NCBI GenBank assembly: GCA_036873755.1
Contig: JAVTVY010020408.1
Location: 1-64,000 of the forward strand
Direction: 5' to 3'
Origin: Hanleya hanleyi
Taxonomy: Eukaryota; Mollusca; Polyplacophora; Lepidopleurida; Hanleyidae
Length of the DNA: 64,000 nt
The number at the start of each line of letters is the position of its first letter. Position 1 is the first letter of the stretch. The position numbers and the translations under genes are program-made. Below the pieces are notes generated by a model. That model ran no database searches and had not been told where the DNA came from. It saw only the letters and a list, made by a program, of their open reading frames with translations. Positions 19,916-29,900 of the stretch are shown here, in pieces.

Positions 19916-22792
19916 TTAGTGGACTACATGCTGGGCTACTGCTAACGGGCCCAACGTAGTCACCCTGTCTGTTTGTACAGACATGTCCCTAAGATAATAG
20001 TCAGCGAAGGTAGAGTTTACAGTCCATGCACAGGCTTGGACGATCTCGTCCAGTGACAAGTTTTTCCTGAGCGGCCAGGACGTAGCGATAGCTCTAATCT
20101 CATGAGATGATGTCTTCGATAGTAGGGGAGGAGTATCGATGGCGAGTTGGTATGTCCAGTGTATCGTCTTCCTTAACCAAGATGCAATTGTATTCTTTGT
20201 AATGTCCGCGGATGCTCCCGGATGTAATGATAGAAATAGGAGACGTCTAGATCCTCTAGTAGAGTCTGTTCTCTGTAGATAGTATCGTAGGGCTCTAACT
20301 GGGCATAATACTCTGTCGTTCTCCAGTGGGCCCACGAAGTCTGTAAGTGCTGGAATCTGATATAGTCTTTGAGCACAAGGTCCCTGACGTGTTGATTCAT
20401 TCTTGGCGATGAATTCCGGGATCGGACGGAAGGATATAGTTTTCCAACCAGCGGTCCATGCCAGGGAACTGCGTTCTAGTGCGTGAAGCTCGGAGACTCT
20501 AGTGGCCAGAGCGAATGCTGTTAAGAAGACTGTCTTGTAAGACAGTGCCTTGATCGTGGCCGACTGTAACGGTTCAAATGGTGGGCGTAGAAACGCACTC
20601 AGTACAACTCCCAGGTCCCATTTCGGTAGTAGTTGTCTTGTCCGGCGGGACTGTAAGGCGAAGGACTGGAGCAGAGCCGTAACGTTGATATCATGTCCAA
20701 TATCAATTCCTGAAGTTAGTTTTATGATTCGGGATAGTGCAGAACGGTATCCTTCTATGGTGCTTAACTTGAATTCCTTGTCCCGATGCAGGTGCAATAG
20801 GAAATCAGCTATCACTGGAACAGAGGCAGTGTAGGGATCGATGTCTCTGGTCCCACACCAGGTATGGAAGTAAGCCCACTTGGCCTGGTAAAGTCTAGAG
20901 GTGGATGGTCTGTTTGCTGTCGCCATCGCCTCTGTAACTGGTCTTGAAAATCCCTGGTTTGCAAGGGAATCCCTGATAATCTGCAGGCGTGAAGGTTGAG
21001 CCACTGTGGATCGTGGTGTAGGATACCCTGCCGTTGGTCTAGTAGTCGGTGCCACGGAGGTAGCTGACGAGGGAAGTCTGTTAGTAGCTTGACTAGTGAT
21101 GGGAACCATGGGCGATTCGGCCACCATGGTACTACGAGGATGATGATACTGCTGTGCTCTGTTATCTTGTTCAAGACTGCCTGAATAAGCGCTATCGGTG
21201 GAAATGCGTAGGCGATCAGGTTGTCCCAACTGATTGACATGGCGTCGACTGCCCAGGCTAGCGGGTCGAGCATCGGGCTGACGAAGATTGGTAGCTGAGT
21301 ATTGTCCCTTGTTGCGAACAGGTCTACTAGGGGCTGTTCCCAAATCGATGACACTTGACGAAATGCCTCTGTGTGGAGATGCCACTCCGTTTGTAGAACT
21401 TTGTCCGGGCGTGAAAGACTGTCTGCAATGACGTTCAGGTGACCGGGTACATGTCGTGCTCGGATCCGGCACCGATGAGTCTGTGCCCAAGTGAAAAGAG
21501 ACCATGTCTCCTGGAACATCAGTCGGGACTTCGTCCCCCCCAGCTTGTTGATGTAGCTCACTACTGTCGTGTTGTCTGATGCGATCATCAAGGAGCTGTC
21601 GAACAGTTGAGGGCTCCAGTGCTGGACTGCCATGTTCACTGCTGCCATCTCCAGAACATTGATGTGTAGAGATTTCTGTTGTAGAGACCACCTGCCGGCT
21701 ATCTTTAACTCTCCCAGATGGGCTCCCCAGCCCGTGAGTGATGCGTCGGAGAATAGATTCTTGTTCGATGGTGACCAGCGGAGTGGAATCCCGAACATGA
21801 CGTTCTCCCTGGACTGCCACCATTTCAGGAACTGACGGAGGTGCTGAGGAACTGGTACTAGGGGGTTGATGGCCGAGGCTCGTAGATACGGCTGCAGGTG
21901 GAACTGTAACGGTCGCAGCTGAAGTCGTCCGTACTGTGTCAGATCCTGAGTTGATGTCAGCAATCCCAGTAGACTTTGCCAAAGACGTAAGGGTTGTGAT
22001 TGGAAAGATAAAAATCTTTGGATGATAGACTGTATCTTTATCCACCGTTCTTCCGGGGGCAGGATGATCTGACTCTGTGTGTCGAATACTGCTCCGATGT
22101 ATTGTCGTCTCTGAGCAGGTTCTAGTTCCGACTTTGTTGGATGTGGGATGAATCCGAGACACCTCAGGAGTTGAATGATGAATTGTATCTGGGACTTGAG
22201 TGCCGACTTCTCTGACCCCCACACCAGGATGTCGTCGATGTATGTCTCTATGTTGATACCCCTTAGGTGAAGAAAGGTCATGATAGGTGACGTGATTCTT
22301 GTGAAGCACCAAGGGGCGATGGAGATGCCGAACGGCAGAACCTGCCACTCGAACCGTCTCCCGGCAATGATGAATCGAAGATATCGGCGATGATGTTGAT
22401 GAATGGGAACATGAAGGTATGCATCCTGGAGGTCGATGGATGCTAGCCAATCGTCCGGTTTTAGGCGGGACCGTAATGCTGGAACTGATGTCATTTTGAA
22501 GTGTGGAGGTGGCGCTAGAGTGTCGTTGAGTCGACGTAGGTTTATAATCATGCGAAGCTGATCTGTGTCCTTCTTGGGCACGAGGAAGACAGGACTGTAG
22601 AATCCTGGACTTGCTTCTTCCACGGGTAATTCCCTGACCGCGCCCTTGTCCAATAACACTTGTACTGACTCCAGTAATGTCCGTACATGTTCTGGCCGAA
22701 CTGGAAGACGTGATGGTTTGGGTCTGGTGATGAGCTTGGGGTACTCTAGGAAAGTGAGGAATACTCCATCTCTGAGTGATCTGGTGACCCAC
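19916..22792 (-). CDS. DIRS tyrosine recombinase ORF
   Basis: Open for 958 codons, but only roughly the last 360 residues (from about 21000 down) look like a tyrosine recombinase, the enzyme that integrates the circular DIRS copy. That part has an N-terminal SAM-like core-binding domain (STSRLYQAKWAYFHTWC, then FLLHLHRDKEFKLSTIEGYR). The catalytic region shows Arg in FALATRVSELHAL, the HxxR box in SSHEIRAIATSW, and a terminal Tyr in FADYYLRD. The upstream 600 or so codons overlap the RT gene in another frame and are Ser/Thr/Pro-rich, so translation probably starts much nearer 21000. The frame is the same as Gag's. Overlap of RT and recombinase genes is usual in DIRS elements, although about 2 kb is long. 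Confidence 0.88.
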   Translation of the reverse strand: MGHQITQRWSIPHFPRVPQAHHQTQTITSSSSARTCTDITGVSTSVIGQGRGQGITRGRSKSRILQSCLPRAQEGHRSASHDYKPTSTQRHSSATSTLQNDISSSITVPPKTGRLASIHRPPGCIPSCSHSSTSSPISSIHHCRETVRVAGSAVRHLHRPLVLHKNHVTYHDLSSPKGYQHRDIHRRHPGVGVREVGTQVPDTIHHSTPEVSRIHPTSNKVGTRTCSETTIHRSSIRHTESDHPAPGRTVDKDTVYHPKIFIFPITTLTSLAKSTGIADINSGSDTVRTTSAATVTVPPAAVSTSLGHQPPSTSSSAPPSVPEMVAVQGERHVRDSTPLVTIEQESILRRITHGLGSPSGRVKDSRQVVSTTEISTHQCSGDGSSEHGSPALEPSTVRQLLDDRIRQHDSSELHQQAGGDEVPTDVPGDMVSFHLGTDSSVPDPSTTCTRSPERHCRQSFTPGQSSTNGVASPHRGISSSVIDLGTAPSRPVRNKGQYSATNLRQPDARPASLGSRRHVNQLGQPDRLRISTDSAYSGSLEQDNRAQQYHHPRSTMVAESPMVPITSQATNRLPSSATSVAPTTRPTAGYPTPRSTVAQPSRLQIIRDSLANQGFSRPVTEAMATANRPSTSRLYQAKWAYFHTWCGTRDIDPYTASVPVIADFLLHLHRDKEFKLSTIEGYRSALSRIIKLTSGIDIGHDINVTALLQSFALQSRRTRQLLPKWDLGVVLSAFLRPPFEPLQSATIKALSYKTVFLTAFALATRVSELHALERSSLAWTAGWKTISFRPIPEFIAKNESTRQGPCAQRLYQIPALTDFVGPLENDRVLCPVRALRYYLQRTDSTRGSRRLLFLSLHPGASADITKNTIASWLRKTIHWTYQLAIDTPPLLSKTSSHEIRAIATSWPLRKNLSLDEIVQACAWTVNSTFADYYLRDMSVQTDRVTTLGPLAVAQHVVH

Positions 22793-22989
22793 TTGTCGTC
22801 TGTGATAAGCTTCCAGTTCCGCCAGAATATCTGTAGACGTCCGCCCACGACCGGATGATTGAATACCTTGAAATCTGGGAGGATGAAAGGATGATGATGA
22901 TGACGGGTTAAAAACTGAGGCTGGGGACCGTCAATTCCGACGGTCGGGTTTCCCTCTGCCCCGATCAGGAAACTTCCCTCCTCTGCCAC
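20812..22989 (-). CDS. DIRS reverse transcriptase / RNase H (with methylase-like C-terminal region)
   Basis: 725 residues. RT motifs in order: FLVPKKDTDQLRMIINLRRL, ASIDLQDAYLHVPI, LPFGISIAPWCFTRI, and the catalytic YIDDILVWG, followed by LGFIPHPTKSELEP. RNase H follows: LFSDASLTGWGA, the Glu in NVLEMAAV, MIASDNTTVV, and HVPGHLNVIADSLSR. After it come DLFATRDNTQLPIFVSP, AYAFPPIALIQAVLNKI and LVVPWWPNRPWF. These match the region after RNase H in DIRS elements that is usually labelled a Dam-like methylase. The start codon at 22989 overlaps the end of Gag by 59 nt in a different frame. No internal stop is present and all catalytic residues are intact. Confidence 0.93.
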   Translation of the reverse strand: MAEEGSFLIGAEGNPTVGIDGPQPQFLTRHHHHPFILPDFKVFNHPVVGGRLQIFWRNWKLITDDKWVTRSLRDGVFLTFLEYPKLITRPKPSRLPVRPEHVRTLLESVQVLLDKGAVRELPVEEASPGFYSPVFLVPKKDTDQLRMIINLRRLNDTLAPPPHFKMTSVPALRSRLKPDDWLASIDLQDAYLHVPIHQHHRRYLRFIIAGRRFEWQVLPFGISIAPWCFTRITSPIMTFLHLRGINIETYIDDILVWGSEKSALKSQIQFIIQLLRCLGFIPHPTKSELEPAQRRQYIGAVFDTQSQIILPPEERWIKIQSIIQRFLSFQSQPLRLWQSLLGLLTSTQDLTQYGRLQLRPLQFHLQPYLRASAINPLVPVPQHLRQFLKWWQSRENVMFGIPLRWSPSNKNLFSDASLTGWGAHLGELKIAGRWSLQQKSLHINVLEMAAVNMAVQHWSPQLFDSSLMIASDNTTVVSYINKLGGTKSRLMFQETWSLFTWAQTHRCRIRARHVPGHLNVIADSLSRPDKVLQTEWHLHTEAFRQVSSIWEQPLVDLFATRDNTQLPIFVSPMLDPLAWAVDAMSISWDNLIAYAFPPIALIQAVLNKITEHSSIIILVVPWWPNRPWFPSLVKLLTDFPRQLPPWHRLLDQRQGILHHDPQWLNLHACRLSGIPLQTRDFQDQLQRRWRQQTDHPPLDFTRPSGLTSIPGVGPETSIPTLPLFQ

Positions 22990-25300
22990 GAAATGGTCCT
23001 TTCCCGTAGGAACGAAAATTCTGTTGGCCGTCCTGCTTGGGTAGACTGCTCGAGTCTGGATGTGATGGCTGCGTAGGACGTCCTCCTCTGGTCGATTTGC
23101 CTTGACCTTTACCCTTGCCCTTGCCTTTATTCTTGCTGTAGGTTAGGGCTCCGATCATGCGGGAAGTCTTTTCGTCATTGACGGCAGGCATGACTGTCGA
23201 AATGGCCTGGTTGAAGAGATACTCAGATGACAAGGGTTGCTGTGCCAGTTCATTCTTCACCGATTCCAAAACCTCAGACTTTGGATGTTTAAGGTATGCC
23301 GCTCGTCGAGCCTGCACCATCGTAGCATAGGTAAACGCCCCTGTTTCCATGAGATCCACATTAGACTTGTTCATCGAATCGATAAAGGCTGTGAGAAAGT
23401 TCACCTTGGGTTGTGAGAAAGTCAGGGATCCATCTTTATGCTTTAAGTCTGGATCCTGAATCACCCTGGAAATAGCCGTCAGGAACCAATCGGAGTAAGA
23501 TGTAATCCTGTGTTGTGTCAGCATCATGTCCTCCACAGCACAGGCCTGCTTCTGTTGAAGTACCACCGCTGGCGTCTTTGAGAAATTCAACAGTCTGTCA
23601 AGATCCGGGTCCGACTTCGGGGCCTTGAATGGTAAATTGTCTCCGTGAAGGGTGTAAGTCTTGAAAGGACCGGGTTTCTGGAGAGATTTCGAAGTCTTTA
23701 ACTGTCGATCCAGTGTGTCATACAGGGTAGCTGATGCCGGAGATGGTGCGCAGGTTGGCGCATCTTCCTCCTCAGAAGGCTTGTTCAGTCCATAGAGAGT
23801 TGCCGCTGTAAGTTTTCTCCGTTTCCGGGTGAGGTCGGTTAGCTGTTTGTCATCGCCGACCGTCGGTTTGGGCATCTCTGGAACCAGCGTGTGTACCGCC
23901 GCTATCCTGGCTCTAAAGGGTATTCCGTCCTTGTTCTTGTCTTCTACCTCCGACTGGTGGGAGGGAGGTGACTCTGCATGAGACGAGGATGGCGAAGTGG
24001 AACGTCGTGCGTAATCCTCGTGATCTGCATCCGAGTCTGCGTCACTAGCAGAATGGTGTCGTGTCATCTCATGGGTCTCCGGTGAAGGGATCTGTACCAC
24101 GGTAATGGGATGACTGGGCTTCTTGACCAAGCTAGGTTCCTTGGGTATATCCCGCTGCTCTGGTTTATCCCGGTGCTCCGTGCGTGGCTGTCGACGGGGA
24201 ACCGGTGAACGGCTTCTCCCTTGTCTGGTGTAAGGTGGTTCCGGGGTATGGTTCCTATGGTACCGACTCCGGAAGGGTGAAGGGGTCCGACGTACGGGGC
24301 GGTCCCTGTCCCGATGATGACGTACAGGGTAGGAATCTCGGTGTTGTAACGGTGTGCGACTTCGTTTACGAGATCTGCTTGCCGTAGTACCGGGGTGTGG
24401 CTCCGTTGTACGGGTCCCGGTTGAAGTGGAGGCCGGCTCACGGCGTTCTGGTTGAGTCCGTTCCTCATAAGTCCGTGACTTCTTGTATGTGGAGTCTCGG
24501 TGATCTGTATAAGTCCGTTCTGGTTGAGTCCGTGACTTCTCAGATGTTGCTTCATGGTGTGCTGGATAGGTCCGTGTGTCCGTGTTACGGCTCTCGGCCG
24601 TGGTATGGCTCCGGGCTGTGGCTTCCTTCCGCTGTGCTCTGGTATCGGAGTCACGGCGGTCTGGATGGGTCCGTGAGGTGTATTTTTCCGGGGTACGGCT
24701 CCGGTCCCTGTAGGCTCTTGGCTTGTCCGATTCCCGGCGTCCCGTGTAGGGCTTCATCTCCGGGGTACGGTAGTTCTTTGTGGACTTGGATAAACGTGAA
24801 TTGTTATCCGAGGAGTCGCTTTGATCCATGACTGTGACGGGGCTGTCTAGTAGAGTCCGTGTCAGCACTCTAGCCGGTGTAGTAGGAGTAGACCGTGTCG
24901 CTGTGGCTTGGGCTTGCCCGGTCTGTCCTTTGTTCTTCGAAGGTATTGTTGACTTTAGGACTATGCCGCTGGGGGGTATCTCCGGGCTTAAAGTCGTCGC
25001 TGAGGCTGTGTCTTCGTTCAGCGATAAGTCGTACATGAGGGCCTGATTTGCTTCTGCTTTTTCAGCAGGTCCCTTCCTCTGGTCACCGGCAGCCCTCAAT
25101 AGTTGAGTACGTCTAGCAGTTGCGTAGCTAACCCAGGTAGCGTCGTCCCAGTTCACACACTCGGCACAGGTACATTGTCTGTAGCAAATTTGTGCCCTGC
25201 ATTTAAAACAAAAAGCATGGGAGTCCCTTACGGGCCAAAACTGACGACATGATTCACATCTCTTACTATTCTTGATAGTTTGGGTGACTACGTTAGCCAT
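22931..25300 (-). CDS. DIRS Gag-like protein
   Basis: 789 residues. A Cys-rich N-terminus (CESC at about 15-18, then CFKC, CYRQCTCAEC by about residue 50) resembles a zinc-binding module. It is followed by a long Arg/Ser/Thr/Pro-rich low-complexity region (about 150-430), acidic and Ser-rich blocks, a more structured segment (about 500-700, including ISRVIQDPDLKHKDGSLTFS), and a Gly/Lys/Arg-rich tail (KGKGKGQGKS, RGRGGKFPDRGRGKPDRRN) suited to nucleic-acid binding. The position upstream of RT and the composition support a Gag role. DIRS Gag proteins are poorly conserved, so the function is inferred mainly from context. Confidence 0.8.
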   Translation of the reverse strand: MANVVTQTIKNSKRCESCRQFWPVRDSHAFCFKCRAQICYRQCTCAECVNWDDATWVSYATARRTQLLRAAGDQRKGPAEKAEANQALMYDLSLNEDTASATTLSPEIPPSGIVLKSTIPSKNKGQTGQAQATATRSTPTTPARVLTRTLLDSPVTVMDQSDSSDNNSRLSKSTKNYRTPEMKPYTGRRESDKPRAYRDRSRTPEKYTSRTHPDRRDSDTRAQRKEATARSHTTAESRNTDTRTYPAHHEATSEKSRTQPERTYTDHRDSTYKKSRTYEERTQPERREPASTSTGTRTTEPHPGTTASRSRKRSRTPLQHRDSYPVRHHRDRDRPVRRTPSPFRSRYHRNHTPEPPYTRQGRSRSPVPRRQPRTEHRDKPEQRDIPKEPSLVKKPSHPITVVQIPSPETHEMTRHHSASDADSDADHEDYARRSTSPSSSHAESPPSHQSEVEDKNKDGIPFRARIAAVHTLVPEMPKPTVGDDKQLTDLTRKRRKLTAATLYGLNKPSEEEDAPTCAPSPASATLYDTLDRQLKTSKSLQKPGPFKTYTLHGDNLPFKAPKSDPDLDRLLNFSKTPAVVLQQKQACAVEDMMLTQHRITSYSDWFLTAISRVIQDPDLKHKDGSLTFSQPKVNFLTAFIDSMNKSNVDLMETGAFTYATMVQARRAAYLKHPKSEVLESVKNELAQQPLSSEYLFNQAISTVMPAVNDEKTSRMIGALTYSKNKGKGKGKGQGKSTRGGRPTQPSHPDSSSLPKQDGQQNFRSYGKGPFRGRGGKFPDRGRGKPDRRN

Positions 25301-25376
25301 ACTAGAACTTACAGACCAAAAAAATAACCCTAGGGTGCGTCTATAACAACCAAAAGTTACTGTTTACAGGAGCTCT

Positions 25377-25558
25377 TCAAAAACAGGTCTTGTAACCAAG
25401 ACTGCAAGGAAAAAGAGTGATGGACATGCACGGAGTGCACGCCACCTGGCGGACGATCGACGCAGCGATCAAGGGAGATAATTTTGTTTGCAGGAGATCT
25501 CCAAATGGAGGATATTGGCATTTAAGTGATAACAGGTGAAGATTTGGGACACAAACAT
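25377..25558 (-). repeat. DIRS 5' inverted terminal repeat
   Basis: Inverse partner of 19284-19434. The outer 22 bp or so (to 25558) differ from the other end and are mirrored at 19534-19574. Transcription of DIRS elements is thought to begin in this repeat. No specific promoter word is certain here. Confidence 0.9.
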
Positions 25559-26085
25559 ATGATTTACGAGTACCGTTTGATAACACGAAAAGTGGACCAT
25601 CCGTAATTTGTTACGTACTGCTGGCTTTTTGTAGACGTAAAACACGTGTAATTATCTGACAAGCATACAATCTCGCGTATATAAACTAAGCTCATGAGAT
25701 AATTACAGAAGTATTTTATGGTTAGAATTTGTCTTATTATTGATGTTGTAAATTGTAAAGATGATACAGTGAAACCTGAGAACTCCGACCACTGGAAACA
25801 CCGGAATCTTGTCAACACCGACCAAACTCTCCGGTCCACTTTTTCTCCAATGTTAATTGCCTATACCAAGACCCTGAATACACCGGAACCTGTCCCCATC
25901 GGAACCGACCGTGGAACCGACCGTGTTTTTAAATGCAAACCTATCTAAACAATGTTAATTGGCCCTGAAAACACCGACGCTGCATGCTATCCGACCGACT
26001 GACAACTCACGCACCAGGAGGTTGGTCGGTCGGCCGTCGACTCAGCTACAGTACGCCAATAAAATGAGCACTAAAGATGCGCAGA
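25559..26085. other. Spacer with CCGACC/GGAACC-rich repeats
   Basis: Around 25780-25950 short words such as ACACCGGAA and GGAACCGACCGTG recur. This is the style of a short degenerate repeat common in invertebrate DNA. No coding exon was seen. Confidence 0.4.
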
Positions 26086-26200
26086 CGATCTCCGCACGAT
26101 GCGGAGACGATCTCCGCACGATGCGGAGACGATCTCCGCACGATGCGGATACGATCTGCGCACGATGCGGAGACGATCTGCGCACGATGCGGAGATCGTG
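26086..26200. repeat. 22-bp tandem hairpin repeat
   Basis: About five copies of a 22-bp unit (starts at 26086, 26108, 26130 and onward). Each unit contains an 8-bp inverted repeat TCTCCGCA/TGCGGAGA around CGA. Later copies carry CTGCGCAC in place of CTCCGCAC. The array lies about 0.7 kb upstream of the BEN gene start codon. Confidence 0.85.
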
Positions 26201-26931
26201 CGCTTCATTCATGAGGCCCGCCGTGTACAAATCCGACTATGCAGCACACAGCATTCCGCACGATGCGCGCACGATGCGATGAAGTTGTTAGCATATTGAT
26301 GTTGTCGTTATTGTAATTAAACAAGCTGTAAGTGTCACTCTTGTATTATATTTATTTATTTATCATTCCTTATGTGGAATATCTCGTTCTATAAATGTAA
26401 ATTGACAATTTATTTCCCATCGCGACAATCAAAATGAACGGAACGAAATGAGCAAATTTTGTATACTGCGTGCTTGTCCCACACGCATGTATACTCGGCT
26501 TTGCCTGTCGGTAAAACGTCTACGGTCGTACAATTATGTGTAATAAATAACTGTACCTGCATGAAAAAATACATATCAGTCTATAATTAATATATTTCGC
26601 TTGTTGTCCCCAGCTTCAGAAGTTGATTCCAGGCGCACTCCTGTCGAACGATGCGAGGAGGATGCGCGTATACCAATTACCATGCACTTCCCGTGAAAAT
26701 GTGTTGTCGTAATTGCAATTAAATATCTTATTTGTGTCAGTGGTTATTATTTGTTCATTTTTTTTTTTAATTACAAAAGAACCCCCCCCCCCCTCCCCCC
26801 CCAAAAAACAACACCACTATTTTTTAATATTGCGACAATCGAAGTCGATCGGTTATTCGAGCGGGCTTTTTGATTTACGGTCCTTGTCTTGCGAGATCAG
26901 TGTCGTGTTTTTTCCAGCTCCAGCTTCGAAT
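26201..26931 (+). promoter_or_regulatory. Presumed upstream region and 5' UTR of the BEN gene
   Basis: No TATA box can be assigned with confidence. A partial direct duplication (TTGTCGTTATTGTAATTAAA at about 26304 against TTGTCGTAATTGCAATTAAA at about 26703) and GCGACAATC words at about 26420 and 26831 suggest a duplicated block of about 400 bp. A C-run and T-run lie at 26759-26802. Confidence 0.35.
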
Positions 26932-26944
26932 ATGCTTCCCCAAG
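26932..26944 (+). CDS. BEN gene exon 1 (start codon, MLPQ)
   Basis: ATGCTTCCCCAAG is followed by the good donor GTAAAT. It ends in phase 1, which fits the next exon. The same exon with flanks (26891-26994) is copied three times inside intron 4. No other ATG joins the downstream frame so simply. Confidence 0.55.
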
Positions 26945-29900
26945 GTAAATTACTATGTTGTCCTCAACTTGTTTATATTGTAAATATGTATCTTATATGT
27001 GTGCAGTTGCATGAATTTTCTGGTGGAGAGAAAATGATTTATTAATGAATTTCTAGCCTTTTTGTTGTACGGTACGTTTGCTCGTACATTAGGCCTGAAT
27101 TATACCTTAGTGAAGCCATCTCCCCTTGTGTATATTATATTGTCAGCATATTAATACAATCACTATTCATTACTAATGAATTTCAATGTCAATATATTAA
27201 TTTTTGATGTATGTCGTTTGTAGAAGTGAGGTAAATTTAATCAGTGAAGCCGTTGACACCATGGAATGTGCGTGGGACCGTGGGTTATGTTACTACGGTT
27301 GGCCTTCGAAATCCATGAATGCATTAAATGAAAAAACTTGCAAATATCGTATTGAATGGACCGTGAGAACAGAAATAATTTATTTTGCTAAGTGTAGAAA
27401 ATGGGGGGGAATGGTAGGCCTAAATATCTGGTACCGGTAGTTTCTCGTATTGAAGTAACTTCCCTCAATCTGCTACCCTGGTTCTAAGGAGTGTCACTGG
27501 TGAGCATAGCAACTGTTTGTTTGTTACTATATTTAGAAGTCACGTGACGAAAGGGCAACTCGATACGTTTACGAATGGATATATATATTTCAATTGTCCA
27601 AACAACATTACTCCAGTTGTGTCATAAATTTTAAACAGTACTGAAAACAAAATTAACTTATCGAGCTCAGTTTTATATCAGCAATGACTGATTCTAATCG
27701 GTATATAAACTGAGCAAGAACATAACTTGAATTGTAAAATTCAAATGTTTCAAGTTTTATTTTTTTTCTCTCTTTTGAAGGGTTCATGAATTATAAATTG
27801 GGAAGTAATTAAAATTGCAATTTTGATTTTTTTATTTTCTTTAACTCTCGAGTTAAATTTTTTTTTAGCCCTGAACACACCACTGGGCATTTATTTTTAC
27901 AGTATTTGCACCATGGTTTTCCATGTACTCACCCTTACAATTACCCCCATGGCGAGGGCTAACAGGGTTAAAAAAACACACAAAAATACACACAAAAATA
28001 AAGAAGGAAAAAATAAAAATAAAAAATGACAGACACAAGACAGTATGAGTTTTCTATGTTAACTGTAAGTATCAGAGATAGGCGATAGTAAGATATTACT
28101 CAAGAAGACAACTACAATTTAGCAATCATATTCTGAATTACCTTTTCATCTCACCAAAAATGTATATTAAACAGTATTATTATTCAACACTATCTGAATA
28201 TGTTTATTGAAAAGGAAAATATATCAATTGTCCTTGTAGTTTCCAGTTAAGGGCCTATGCAATTTTTAGCTGTCCCAGTAATCCTGTTTCATACTTACAA
28301 TCTAAACTGTACACTATAAGAACAATTGATAAATTTTAACTATAGATATTTGTAAGAGAATTAAAAAATCAAAATTGCATTTTTAACTACTTCCCTGACA
28401 ATTATCCATTTTCTCTGTTGTATGTCACATGTGTGTGTGTCTGTTTTTTTTGGGGGGGGGGGGGGTATTCTATCATACCGTAGAATTTCAGTCTCCTATA
28501 ACACGATCAATGGGCCCTTTCAATAATCAATATTAAATATTTAAGAGAAACTCACTGTTATAACCGACATGCAGGTTTGTTATGTAAAAAATTATCATTT
28601 ATGCTATGGATTCAGAACTTCTGACAAACAATTTAGACAGTCCAATTTTATTTTATTTAGATACATGTGCACCAATAACAGCAAGGCAGCTGATGATGCA
28701 GTTTGCAGAAAGAAAGGAAGATCTTGGTATGTTTTTATTGAGATAATATATAACGTTATACTGAGAGTGAAAACAGTTTTTACCTCTCCGGCAAATTTTG
28801 CTCGAAAGGTATTGTTGTCGTCAGCGTCGTCTGTCCTTCTGTCTGTCTGTCTATCTTTGTTGTGGACATGATATTTTCATGAAGTATTATAGGCAGGCAT
28901 TCTAAATTCATACAACATAGGCATCTGGTTAAGGGTCAGTATCCTATTGAAAAACACCGACCGTCACCTAATTTATCAAGGTCAAATTCTATTATTACGC
29001 CTCAGAGTAGTTTGTTTCATAGCCGATTGGTCAATTGCCATCCCATAAATAGTTTGTATTAGGTCAGCTACACACCACATATGAATAATCACGTGTTAAC
29101 GTTACCATAGTGGAAGGTGGAATTGACGTAGCCTGTCCTTAACGGCAACGTCACAAAGCCGCTATTTAAGAAAATGAAGAGCTACGTTGTACCAATGGCT
29201 TTGTGAGGGAATGTAAATCAGTTGAAATTGTCTTACAAAAACAAACCGCATTTAATCGTTGTAGTTGCGGCTTTTTCGGCTTAAACAAAGGCTCTTCGGC
29301 ATAATAAAATCGTTATGTTTGTTGGAGGGGCTCGACCGATAAGAATTCCCCACACTGACCATGTAAATAGTTTGTATGCCCCCTCAAACAAACATCGGCT
29401 TGACCGATAAGAATTCCTCATACTGTTCTCATGAAAAAATATAGCTTGATTTTCGGAATTAATACTATATACGTCTGGCAATGGTGCAGAGGTGTGCTGA
29501 ACATAACTGTCTTTCACCTATTTATTCAGGTCAGGTTCTATTTAGTACAATATTTCCAGAACAATGATATCTACAATGTACATTTATACCACTTATGCCT
29601 GTATTTGAAGTCTAATTGAACATCACTGATGTCACATTATTTTCTGAAGGTCAAATTGTATATGTTAAGTATACCTCTCCGAGTTCATGTTGCCAAGGGA
29701 CTGCAAGCTTACTCACGCTTGATGACAACGTTGCGACACAATATGGAATGTGCGTTGTCAAACGGCTTGATGTATTTGATATTTTATAAGTTAAATGAAC
29801 ATTTTAGACAATCTTATTCAGGCCTTGTTTTTCATCAGAATTCACGGTAATCCAAATACATTCTCAAAGCACAGCTTCACAGGAATTCACGGGAATCCAG

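Larger units (their letters stand above)
19243..25558 (-). mobile_element. Complete DIRS-type tyrosine-recombinase retrotransposon
   Basis: The element reads right to left: right terminal repeat, Gag, RT/RNase H, tyrosine recombinase, internal complementary region, left terminal repeat. The two terminal repeats are inverted and share about 150 bp. The internal complementary region lets both outer ends be read. There is no integrase, no protease and no target-site duplication, as expected for DIRS elements, which integrate a circular DNA through a tyrosine recombinase. Both outer ends carry the word AAACAT (19243-19248 and 25553-25558), a candidate crossover core. All three long frames are open, so the copy may be recent and possibly functional. 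Confidence 0.93.

Noticed and set aside
24064..24831. Long frames on both strands inside Gag (24064-24654 minus, 24397-24831 plus)
   Set aside because: They overlap the Arg/Ser-rich part of Gag in other frames. Low-complexity composition explains the absence of stops.
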